A stretch of 64,000 nucleotides of DNA from Clostridioides difficile (GTDB taxonomy: Bacteria; Bacillota; Clostridia; Peptostreptococcales; Peptostreptococcaceae): assembly GCF_900243075.1 (NCBI RefSeq), contig NZ_OEZH01000133.1, positions 178,494 to 242,493 on the forward strand, read 5' to 3'. The position numbers and the translations under genes were made by a program. Of the stretch, positions 45,303 to 53,600 are shown piece by piece; position 1 is the first letter of the stretch; each line of letters opens with the position of its first letter. A model generated the notes under the pieces. The model ran no database searches. It saw nothing but the letters and a program-made list of their open reading frames with translations, and had not been told where the DNA came from.

Positions 45303-46079
45303 ATGGTTAAAGATAAAGTTGTATTCGTAACAGGAGCTGCAAGTGGAATAGGTAAGAAAATAGCTGAATCATTCTTAAAAAATGGTGCTAAAGTAATGTT
45401 CTCTGATATAAATCAAGAAGCCTTAGATATAGCTACAACAGAGTTACAAAAAGAAGGTTATGATTGCATGAATGTAAAGTGTGATGTAACTAAAGAAGAA
45501 GAAATTAACCATGCTATAGACAAAACGGTTGAAAAGTATGGTAGATTAGATATATTAATAAATAATGCTGGACTTCAACACGTTTCTATGATAGAAGATT
45601 TCCCAACTGACAAATTTGAATTTATGATAAAAATAATGCTAACAGCACCTTTTATAGCTACTAAAAAAGCATTCCCTATAATGAAAAAACAAGGCTTTGG
45701 TCGTATAATAAATATGGCTTCAATCAATGGTGTAATAGGATTTGCTGGTAAAGCTGCTTATAACTCAGCAAAACATGGTCTTATAGGACTAACAAAGGTT
45801 GCTGCTCTTGAAGCTGCTGATTCTGGTATAACAGTTAATGCTTTATGCCCTGGATATGTAGATACTCCACTTGTCAGAGGTCAGTTTAATGACCTTTCAA
45901 AAACTCGTAATATACCATTAGAAAATGTCTTAGAAGAGGTTTTATACCCACTTGTGCCACAAAAACGTCTATTAGATGTCCAAGAAATTGCAGACTATGC
46001 TATGTTCTTAGCAAGTGATAAGGCTAAGGGTATTACAGGACAAGCTTGCCTACTAGATGGAGGATATACTGCACAATAG
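45303..46079 (+). CDS. bdhA: 3-hydroxybutyrate dehydrogenase (SDR family)
   Basis: A 258-residue short-chain dehydrogenase. NAD loop 'VTGAASGIG', 'LINNAGLQHVSMIEDFP', catalytic Tyr/Lys in 'YNSAKHG', and 'LCPGYVDTPLVRGQ', which matches the D-3-hydroxybutyrate dehydrogenase signature. It would oxidise 3-hydroxybutyrate to acetoacetate. ATG 45303 lies 8 bases after GGAGG; an ATG five codons upstream has no site. Context with thiolase and CoA-transferase supports the call. Confidence 0.85.
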   Translation: MVKDKVVFVTGAASGIGKKIAESFLKNGAKVMFSDINQEALDIATTELQKEGYDCMNVKCDVTKEEEINHAIDKTVEKYGRLDILINNAGLQHVSMIEDFPTDKFEFMIKIMLTAPFIATKKAFPIMKKQGFGRIINMASINGVIGFAGKAAYNSAKHGLIGLTKVAALEAADSGITVNALCPGYVDTPLVRGQFNDLSKTRNIPLENVLEEVLYPLVPQKRLLDVQEIADYAMFLASDKAKGITGQACLLDGGYTAQ

Positions 46080-46089
46080 TTATTATATT

Positions 46090-46119
46090 TAGGGCTTGAA
46101 GAAATTATTCTTCAGGTCC
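46090..46119 (+). terminator. Hairpin between bdhA and the permease gene
   Basis: AGGGCTTGAAGAA pairs with TTCTTCAGGTCCT (two wobble pairs, short loop), about 20 bases before the permease ribosome site. No T-run follows, so it is more likely an mRNA-processing or stabilising stem than a terminator. Confidence 0.4.
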
Positions 46120-46140
46120 TTCTAATAAGGAGGGATATTT

Positions 46141-47475
46141 ATGAGTATTATCGCACCAATTGGTATAATTATTGGTATCATAGCTATTATATATTTTTCA
46201 GTTAAAGAAATTCATATAACTATAGCTGCTCCAATAGCAACTTTAATAGTTGTTCTATTAAATAAAATGGATGTTGTAACATCAATGCTAGGTGCTGACA
46301 AAAACAATTATATGGGTGCACTTGGAAACTATATAATGAGCTATTTTGCAATATTCTTATTAGGTTCAATACTTGCTAAGTTTATGGAAGAAAGTGGAGC
46401 TACTGTATCCATAGCTGATTTTATTTTAAATAAATTTGGCTCTAAACATCCTTATAGAGTTTTAGTTGCTATATTTATAGTAAGTTTTATATTAACATAT
46501 GGTGGTATAAGTTTATTTGTAGTTATGTTTGCAGTCATTCCACTTGCAAGAACTCTATTTAAAAAACTTGATATTTCTTGGAACCTTATTCAGATACCTC
46601 TTTGGCTTGGTATTGCAACAATTACTATGACTATAATGCCTGGAACACCAGCCATTCAAAATGTTATCCCTATTCAATATCTAAATACTTCTCTCACTGC
46701 AGCGACTATACCAAGTATCGCAGGTAGTATGGGTTGTGCCGTATTTGGACTTGTATACATGAAATATGCTTTAAATAAAAGCATTCGAAAAGGTGAAACT
46801 TATGCAACCTATACTTCAGAATTAGAAGAAGAATCTTTAGATAGAGAATTACCAGGGTTTCTTGCAAGTATTTTTCCTCTATTAGCACTTGTAATTATAG
46901 CTATAACTGGAAGTACTTTTGGCTCAGAATTTATGAAAAAAAATGTAATTTACATAGCTTTAATAGTTGCAATTCTTTTATCTGCTTTTTTATTCCGTAA
47001 ATTTTTATCATCTAAGATACAGACATTGAGTATAGGTGCTAGTGGTTCTATAGGTCCTATATTTGCAACATCTTCTGCTGTTGCATTTGGGGCAGTGATA
47101 ATGGCTGCACCAGGTTTTAATGTATTTAGCAAACTTATAATGTCAATACCAGGTAGTCCACTTATAAGTCTTACTGTTTTGACTTCAACAATGTCAGCAA
47201 TAACAGGCTCATCTTCTGGTGCATTAGGAATAGTAATGCCAAATTTTGCAGATTATTATTTAAGTACTGGTCTTAATCCAGAGTTAATTCACCGTGTTGC
47301 TACAATAGCTTCAAATATACTAACTATAGTTCCACAAAGTGGTGTTTTTCTTACATTCTTAAGCTTATCTAAGTTAACACATAAAACTGGATTTAAAGAA
47401 ACTTTTATTGTAGTTGCAGTTGGCTCATTAATAGCAGAAATCATTGTAATTACATTAGGGTTACTAATGTATTAA
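46141..47475 (+). CDS. GntP-family permease, probable 3-hydroxybutyrate/short-chain acid transporter
   Basis: A 444-residue membrane protein with about 12 helices. GntP/DUF-type features include 'ILGSILAKFMEESGATVSIAD', 'GISLFVVMFAVIPLARTLF', 'IMPGTPAIQNVIP' and 'TGSSSGALGIVMPNFADYY'. Relatives carry gluconate or short acids with protons. As last gene of the operon after a hydroxybutyrate dehydrogenase it may import 3-hydroxybutyrate; this substrate is inferred from context. AAGGAGGG precedes the ATG. Its transcript probably ends in the repeat element at 47507. Confidence 0.85.
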   Translation: MSIIAPIGIIIGIIAIIYFSVKEIHITIAAPIATLIVVLLNKMDVVTSMLGADKNNYMGALGNYIMSYFAIFLLGSILAKFMEESGATVSIADFILNKFGSKHPYRVLVAIFIVSFILTYGGISLFVVMFAVIPLARTLFKKLDISWNLIQIPLWLGIATITMTIMPGTPAIQNVIPIQYLNTSLTAATIPSIAGSMGCAVFGLVYMKYALNKSIRKGETYATYTSELEEESLDRELPGFLASIFPLLALVIIAITGSTFGSEFMKKNVIYIALIVAILLSAFLFRKFLSSKIQTLSIGASGSIGPIFATSSAVAFGAVIMAAPGFNVFSKLIMSIPGSPLISLTVLTSTMSAITGSSSGALGIVMPNFADYYLSTGLNPELIHRVATIASNILTIVPQSGVFLTFLSLSKLTHKTGFKETFIVVAVGSLIAEIIVITLGLLMY

Positions 47476-47506
47476 TCTAAAACAAGTTAGAATTTATTAT
47501 ATAAAA

Positions 47507-47623
47507 GGGAGTATCTCAAAATGAACTTTTTAGTTTATGAGGCACTCTTTTTTGTATGAAATCAAATATATTTTCATCATTTTAACAATGAAAAGGAGAC
47601 TTATTTCTATTTTGAAACAGCCC
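47507..47623 (+). repeat. MITE-like terminator element, copy 1
   Basis: A 117-bp element also present at 50481-50597 (minus) and 63806-63925. The ends are imperfect inverted repeats (GGGAGTATCTCAAAAT ... ATTTTGAAACAGCCC). The first 50 bases form GAGTATCTCA / TGAGGCACTC followed by TTTTTT, a strong terminator for the permease gene, 31 bp after its stop. There is no coding capacity. Confidence 0.8.
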
Positions 47624-47977
47624 TTTATTATTTCTTAAAGATTTGAATAATTATAATTTGTTACTAATGTTAAAGTATCTATTGAGTAAATTTCACTAAC
47701 TATATAAAAAAATTTATCATAACTATAAATTTACATTATAGAATTATTATAAAAATATTATTTGCTGTAAAGAACTAATTCCATACTACACAGGTTTTTA
47801 TACAAATTAACAAATACCCTGAAATATACCTATTTATTCCATATATATATTTTTTACATATCTTTACAGTAAAAAAATACTTTATCTTATGTTAGTATAG
47901 ATTCACGGGTACCCCCTACACTAAAGGTTACAATTTAGTAACATTTTTAGAATTTTTAGATTGAGAGGTGTTTGATA
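47624..47977. other. Upstream region of the CAP-domain gene
   Basis: AT-rich gap of about 350 bp. A short GC patch (CGGGTACCCCC, about 47907) and a small GTTAC/GTAAC stem lie within 70 bp of the start. No reading frame with a ribosome site and no riboswitch recognised. Confidence 0.4.
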
Positions 47978-48865
47978 ATGAGAAAAAATATACCAACAAA
48001 ATTAAAAACTATATTAGCTTTAGGAGTGTTAACCTTAGCAACAGCTTCCAGTGCTGTTACTGCAAGTGCTTCATCACTTGAAAACAATGTAAATATAACT
48101 AACAAAAGTTTAGTATACAGTAATACTAAGTACAAATTTTCTGCAAAACCAAATTGTTCTGTAAAACCAGAACTTAAGCCTGATAAAGATAACTCTTGTA
48201 AAGATAAGAATCATAATGACAAGAATTGCAACAATACTAATAAACCTGATGATAACAATAATTCAGATTCTACTGATAAGCCTGACAACAATAAACCAGA
48301 GTCTAATAAACCTGATGACAACAATAATTCAGGCTCTACTGATAAACCTAATAACAATAAACCAGAGTCTAATAAACCTGATGACAACAATAATTCAGGC
48401 TCTACTGATAAACCTAATAACAATAAGCCAGAGTCTAATAAACCTGATGACAACAATAATTCAGGCTCTACAAATGAAAATTTTTCAGCTTACCAAAAAG
48501 AAGTTGTTGATTTAGTAAATATAGAAAGATCTAAAGCTGGATTAAATCCTCTTACTCTTGATTCTTCTATATCAAATGTTGCTACAAAGAAATCTCAAGA
48601 TATGATTGATAACAATTACTTTTCACACAATTCTCCAACTTATGGTTCTCCATTTGATATGTTGAAAAAGTTTGGGATAAGCTATAAAACAGCTGGTGAA
48701 AATATAGCTATGGGTCAAAAGACTCCAAAAGAAGTTGTAAACGCATGGATGAATTCTGAAGGTCACAGAAAAAATATAATGAATCCAAATTTCAGTAAAA
48801 TAGGTGTTGGAGTAGCACAAAAAAGTGGTGGTTCAATTTATTGGACACAAATTTTTGTAGGATAA
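47978..48865 (+). CDS. Secreted CAP/SCP-domain protein with tandem repeats
   Basis: A 295-residue exported protein. Signal peptide about residues 1-30 ('ILALGVLTLATASSAVTASA'). Residues about 85-165 are three 22-residue repeats 'NKPDDNNNSGSTDKP...' plus a partial one, a disordered spacer. The C-terminal CAP domain (about 170-295) has 'YQKEVVDLVNIERSKAGL', 'DNNYFSHNSPTYGSPFDML', 'TAGENIAMGQKTPKEVV' and 'NSEGHRKNIMNPNFSKIGVG'. This is the YkwD-type family found in spore coats and cell walls; activity is unknown. No anchoring motif is seen. ATG 47978 is preferred, 9 bases from AGAGG. Confidence 0.88.
   Translation: MRKNIPTKLKTILALGVLTLATASSAVTASASSLENNVNITNKSLVYSNTKYKFSAKPNCSVKPELKPDKDNSCKDKNHNDKNCNNTNKPDDNNNSDSTDKPDNNKPESNKPDDNNNSGSTDKPNNNKPESNKPDDNNNSGSTDKPNNNKPESNKPDDNNNSGSTNENFSAYQKEVVDLVNIERSKAGLNPLTLDSSISNVATKKSQDMIDNNYFSHNSPTYGSPFDMLKKFGISYKTAGENIAMGQKTPKEVVNAWMNSEGHRKNIMNPNFSKIGVGVAQKSGGSIYWTQIFVG
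48239..48471 (+). repeat. 66-bp in-frame tandem repeat, about 3.5 copies
   Basis: Units begin at 48239, 48305 and 48371, with a partial unit at 48437-48471. The second and third units are almost identical; the first carries several substitutions. Each encodes 22 residues rich in Asn, Pro, Asp and Ser. Copy number is likely to vary between strains. Confidence 0.92.
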
Positions 48866-48888
48866 AATACTCTTTTTCCATACATATC

Positions 48889-48940
48889 AAAAGAGTATCT
48901 CTAAATGATAAAAAAAATCACAAATGAGATACTCTTTTGT
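48889..48940 (+). terminator. Terminator after the CAP-domain gene
   Basis: AAAAGAGTATCTC pairs perfectly with GAGATACTCTTTT around a 24-base loop. The arm AGAGTATCTC resembles the first stem of the repeat element at 47507, so it may be a degenerate relative. Confidence 0.75.
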
Positions 48941-49004
48941 ATCTATATTCAAAATTATTAAATCCAAGTATACGTACTATAAATATTATTTAATAGTATA
49001 TCCT

Positions 49005-49601
49005 TTAAAAATCACTTATAAAAAAATCAAAACTTCCTTTAGGTGCTACTAAACTTCTTTCTAAAATTAAACTTAATGCTTTTAATTTACGATTTTTTTC
49101 TTCTTTATCCCAAGTGAAAATACCTGGGTCAAGTAAAAAAGTGAAAACAGATAAAATTATTTCTGAAACTTCTGAAGTATATTCACACTCAAATATTCCT
49201 TCTTTAACTCCTTGTTGAAATATTTCTGCTACAACAGGAGAAAGTGAAGTAAGTATTTTTGCAAGAGATTTTTGGTGAATTGAAGCGTTAAATTGTTGAT
49301 GTAGATATTCATCGATAGATGATTCAACAGTTGAGGTTACATAGCTTTGAAATAGCAACATTAACTTTGATATTGAATCTAATTGACTTTTATCTACAAT
49401 AGATTTACATTTATCTATAATCTCCCTATAAGTACGGTCAACCACTGCATCAAATATTTCATCCTTAGATTTAAAATAATAATAGATACTTCCCTTTCCA
49501 ATACCTGCTCTTTTTGCAATGTCACTAACTGAACAAGTTGCACCTTTCTCTTCTTTTAATAATTCCTGCATTGCGTTTAAAATCAATTCTTTCTTGTCCA
49601 T
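49005..49601 (-). CDS. TetR-family repressor
   Basis: A 198-residue regulator. The N-terminal DNA-binding domain has 'SVSDIAKRAGIGKGSIYYYF' and 'KSKDEIFDAVVDRTYREI'; the rest is a helical ligand-binding domain. It is divergent from a membrane methyltransferase gene. Two 17-bp inverted repeats lie between them and overlap both promoters, so it should repress itself and the methyltransferase. The ligand is unknown. Confidence 0.93.
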   Translation of the reverse strand: MDKKELILNAMQELLKEEKGATCSVSDIAKRAGIGKGSIYYYFKSKDEIFDAVVDRTYREIIDKCKSIVDKSQLDSISKLMLLFQSYVTSTVESSIDEYLHQQFNASIHQKSLAKILTSLSPVVAEIFQQGVKEGIFECEYTSEVSEIILSVFTFLLDPGIFTWDKEEKNRKLKALSLILERSLVAPKGSFDFFISDF

Positions 49602-49623
49602 ATACTTACCTCCTTTATATTGT

Positions 49624-49629
49624 ATTATA
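49624..49629 (-). promoter_or_regulatory. -10 element of the TetR-family gene
   Basis: A perfect TATAAT on the minus strand, 22 bp upstream of the ATG. The region 17 bp further upstream (TGGTCA) lies inside operator 1, so repressor binding would block this promoter. Confidence 0.55.
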
Positions 49630-49644
49630 ACATAGCTTCAAAAA

Positions 49645-49661
49645 GTTGACCATTGGTCGAA
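49645..49661. promoter_or_regulatory. TetR operator 1
   Basis: An inverted repeat GTTGACC-ATT-GGTCGAA. The TTGACC at 49646-49651 also reads as a -35 for the plus-strand promoter whose -10 TACAAT is at 49669-49674 (17-bp spacer). Confidence 0.8.
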
Positions 49662-49674
49662 ATCATGATACAAT
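49646..49674 (+). promoter_or_regulatory. Sigma-A promoter of the membrane methyltransferase gene
   Basis: TTGACC, 17-bp spacer, TACAAT. Operator 1 covers the -35 and operator 2 starts 8 bp after the -10, so both are placed to block transcription. The leader to the ATG at 49814 is about 130 bases. Confidence 0.7.
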
Positions 49675-49682
49675 AAAGAAAA

Positions 49683-49699
49683 TTCGACCATTAGTCGAA
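49683..49699. promoter_or_regulatory. TetR operator 2
   Basis: TTCGACC-ATT-AGTCGAA, a 17-bp inverted repeat with one mismatch. Its centre is 38 bp from that of operator 1. Confidence 0.8.
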
Positions 49700-49813
49700 A
49701 AATATTTTAACAAACTTTATTAAGAGAATACTATTTTTATCACTACATAATTAAAATTTATTTAGTTTTCTAAGGTAAGTTAAAATTATTTAAATATCTT
49801 TGGAGGTAATTTT

Positions 49814-50443
49814 ATGAATGATATTGCACTTTCACATTATGGTAATTGGACTGGTGTAACTATTTGGATACTAATATATGGAATCTTTCTATTATTTCTG
49901 CCTTTTTATAAAAAAAGTCAAAGAAAACCGACTACAGCTTATCTAGCATTTATAATAGCTTATGCCCTTGAAATGTTTGGTATACCAATGAGTATGTATT
50001 TTGTAGCATGGTTATTTGGCAAACAATTACCAGATGGTATCCTATGGGGACATACACTAAATCAATATATTGGTCACTTTGGAATGTACATATGTATAAT
50101 CTTAAACATTATTGGTACTCTACTAGTAGTTTTTGGTTGGAGAACAATATATAAAAAGTATTGGCAATATGAAAATGGAAAAGGAATGTTAGTAACAACA
50201 GGAATTTATAGTCATATAAGACATCCACAATATACAGGATTTTTGCTAATAACACTTGGTATGATATTTGAATGGGCAACTATTCCCCTTTTAATTATGT
50301 GGCCTATACTAGTAATTATATATTATAGACTGGCAAAAAAAGAAGAAAATGATATGATAAATGAATTTGGAAACAATTATATTGCTTATTGTAAAAAAAC
50401 TGGTATGTTTCTTCCCAAAATATTACTTAAAAAAGATATTTAA
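49814..50443 (+). CDS. Isoprenylcysteine methyltransferase-like (ICMT/PEMT) membrane protein
   Basis: A 209-residue protein with about five membrane helices. The C-terminal motif 'YSHIRHPQYTGFLLITLG', followed by 'RLAKKEENDMINEFGNNYIAYCKKTGMFLP', is the SAM-binding signature of the ICMT/PEMT membrane methyltransferase fold. The substrate is unknown in bacteria. It is divergent from, and likely repressed by, the adjacent TetR-family protein. TGGAGG precedes the ATG. Confidence 0.85.
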   Translation: MNDIALSHYGNWTGVTIWILIYGIFLLFLPFYKKSQRKPTTAYLAFIIAYALEMFGIPMSMYFVAWLFGKQLPDGILWGHTLNQYIGHFGMYICIILNIIGTLLVVFGWRTIYKKYWQYENGKGMLVTTGIYSHIRHPQYTGFLLITLGMIFEWATIPLLIMWPILVIIYYRLAKKEENDMINEFGNNYIAYCKKTGMFLPKILLKKDI

Positions 50444-50480
50444 CAGGTAAAAACAAAACCTTAATATCTTCATAAAGAAT

Positions 50481-50597
50481 GAGGCTGTCTCAAAATAGAG
50501 ATAAGTCTCTTTTTCATTATTGAAATGATTAAAATATATTTCATTTAATACGAAAAGAGTGCCTCATGAACTAAAAAGCTCATTTTGAGACACTCTC
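50481..50597 (-). repeat. MITE-like terminator element, copy 2
   Basis: A 117-bp copy in minus orientation with the best inverted ends: GAGAGTGTCTCAAAAT and ATTTTGAGACAGCCTC (two mismatches over 16 bp). It lies 40 bp after the nifJ stop and its GAGTGTCTCA / TGAGGCACTC hairpin plus TTTT would terminate nifJ. The other end lies 37 bp after the methyltransferase stop. Confidence 0.85.
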
Positions 50598-50636
50598 TTT
50601 TTACAAATTTATATAAGCATCATAATACTTTTAACA

Positions 50637-53600
50637 TTATTCAGCTAATTTTTTGTATCCTTCATATCTTTCTTTAGCATCAGCTTCAGCTTTAGCAAAT
50701 AATCCATCAGCTTCTTCTGGGAATTGTTTAGCTATAGCAGAGTATCTTACTTGTGCAAGTATGAATTCTCTGAAGCTTGCAGTTGGTTCTTTAGAATCTA
50801 AAGTGAATGGGTTTTTACCTTCAGCTTTTGCTTCTGGATTGAATCTATATAAATGCCAGTATCCGCAAGCAACAGCTTGTGCTTCATTAGCTACAGTTCT
50901 TCCCATACCTTCTTTTAATCCATGGTTTATACATGGAGCATAAGCTATTATTAAAGATGGTCCATCATGTTTTTCAGCTTCTAGAACGGCTTTGATAAAT
51001 TGGTTTTTATCAGCACCCATAGCAACTTGAGCTACATATACGTTTCCATATGTCATAGCCATCATTCCTAAATCTTTCTTTCTAGATTTTTTACCTGCTG
51101 CAGCAAACTTAGCCATAGCAGCAGCTGGAGTAGCTTTAGAAGCTTGACCTCCTGTATTTGAATATACTTCTGTATCAAATACAAGTACATTTACATTTTC
51201 ACCAGATGCAAGAACATGGTCTAATCCACCATAACCGATATCATATGCCCAACCGTCTCCACCTAGTATCCATTGAGATCTCTTAACTAGATAATCTTTT
51301 CTATCTTTTATAGCTTCTACTAACTCTTTAGCTTTTGCATCTGTGCAATCACAAGATGGTTTTTCTAATAATTCAACAACTTTAGCACTTGCTACTTTAG
51401 AAGCTTCTCCATCATTTCTAGAATCTAACCACTCTGTAAACACTGCTTTAGCGTCTTCACAGATATCCATAGAAACTAACTCTGTCATAGCATCTACTAT
51501 TTTATTTCTTATTTGCTTAACAGCTGTGTACATACCAAATCCATATTCAGCATTATCTTCGAATAAAGAGTTTGCCCAAGATGGACCTTTACCTTCATGG
51601 TTACAAGTATAAGGAATTGAAGGTGCAGAAGCTCCCCATATAGAAGAACATCCAGTAGCATTAGCTATCATCATTCTATCTCCATATAATTGTGTAACTA
51701 CTTTAATATATGCAGTTTCTCCACATCCAGCACATGCTCCTGAGAATTCCATTAATGGCTGTCTAAATTGACTTCCTTTAACAGTGTTTGCTGGCATAAC
51801 ATCACCTTTTGGAGCTACTTCATCAGGATTTACTGCAAATGCCCAATTATCTAACTCTGTATCAAGTTGAGTATCTATTGGCTTCATAACTAAAGCTTTT
51901 TCTTTAGCTGGACATATGTCAGCACAGTTTCCACATCCTGTACAGTCAAGTGGACTAACTTGAATTCTATATTTTAATCCTTCTAATCCTTTACCTAATG
52001 CTTTTTTAGCTTCAAATCCTTCTGGAGCATTAGCTAATTCATCTTCAGTAACTAATACTGGTCTTATACATGCATGAGGACATATAAAAGAACATTGGTT
52101 ACATTGGATACAGTTATCTATTATCCATTCAGGAACATCAACAGCTATACCACGTTTTTCATAAGCTGCAGTACCACAAGGGAATGTTCCATCTTCTATA
52201 CCATTGAATGTACTTACTGGTAAGTTGTTTCCTTCTTGTGCAGTCATTGGTCTTAGTATATTTTTTATAAATTCTGGTTCTTTAACTTCATTTTTATCTG
52301 CATCAACAGCATTTGCCCAAGAAGCTGGAACTTCAACTTTAACTAAAGCATTTATTCCTGCATCAACAGCAGCATAGTTCATATTAACTATTTTTTCACC
52401 TTTTTTACCATAAGCTTTAACTATAGAATCTTTTAAGTATTTAACAGCATCTTCTTCTGGTATTATTTCAGCTAATTTAAAGAATGCAGATTGCATTATC
52501 ATGTTTATTCTATTTCCAAGACCTATTTCTTGTCCTAGTTTAACAGCATTAACTGTATAGAATTTTATATCATTTTTAGCTATATATTGTTTCATATGAG
52601 CTGGTAAGTTTTCTTCAATTCCTGCTTGGTCCCATATAGTGTTAAGTACAAATGTACCACCTTTTTTAAGACCTTTTAATAAATCATATTGATAAACATA
52701 TGATTGTTTATGACAGGCAATATAGTCAGCTTCATCTATTAAATAAGTTGCTCTTATTGGAGTATCACCAAATCTTAAGTGAGACATAGTTATACCACCA
52801 GATTTTTTAGAATCATAATCAAAGTAAGCTTGAGCATATTTTTCAGTATGGTCACCGATTATCTTGATAGCTTGTTTGTTAGCTCCAACAGTACCGTCAG
52901 AACCTAATCCCCAGAACTTACATCTTATAGTTCCTTTAGAAGCTATTTTAATTGGTTCAGATGGAGTTAAAGAAGTGTTAGTTACATCATCAACTATACC
53001 TACTGTAAATCCATTTTTAGGTTGTTCTGAAACTAAGTTATCAAAAACAGTTTTTATATCTGAAGGAGTAGTGTCTTTTGAACCTAATCCGTATCTTCCA
53101 CCTATTATCATAGGAGCATTTTCTTTTCCATAGAATACATCACGTACATCTAAGTATAATGGTTCACCAGTTGAACCTGGTTCTTTAGTTCTATCAAGTA
53201 CACATATTTTTTCAACAGTAGATGGCATAGCATCTAAGAAATGTTTCATTGAGAATGGTCTATATAAATGAACTTTAACTAAACCATATTTTTCTCCCTT
53301 AGCATTTAAGTAATCTATAGTTTCTTCTATTGTTTCTGTTACAGAACCCATAGCAACTAATACATATTTAGCATCTTCTGCTCCATAGTAATCAAATAAA
53401 CTATGTTTTCTACCTGTTAAATTACTCATTTTTTCCATATATTTTTCAACTATACCTACTATATTTTGATAGTATTTATTAGAAGCTTCTCTAGTTTGGA
53501 AATATATATCTGGGTTTTGAGCAGTACCACGAGCAACTGGATGATTTGGAGATAAAGCATTATCTCTAAATGCTTGAACTGCTTCAAAGTTTAATAAACT

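Noticed and set aside
47900..47945. A riboswitch upstream of the CAP-domain gene
   Set aside because: The GC patch and small stem do not fit c-di-GMP or other riboswitch cores that I can recognise.
48239..48471. CRISPR-like repeat array
   Set aside because: The repeats are contiguous without spacers, in frame with a secreted protein, and not palindromic.
48211..48515. Long frames on both strands over the CAP-gene repeat
   Set aside because: A 66-bp repeat stays open in several frames automatically; products are low-complexity repeats without starts.
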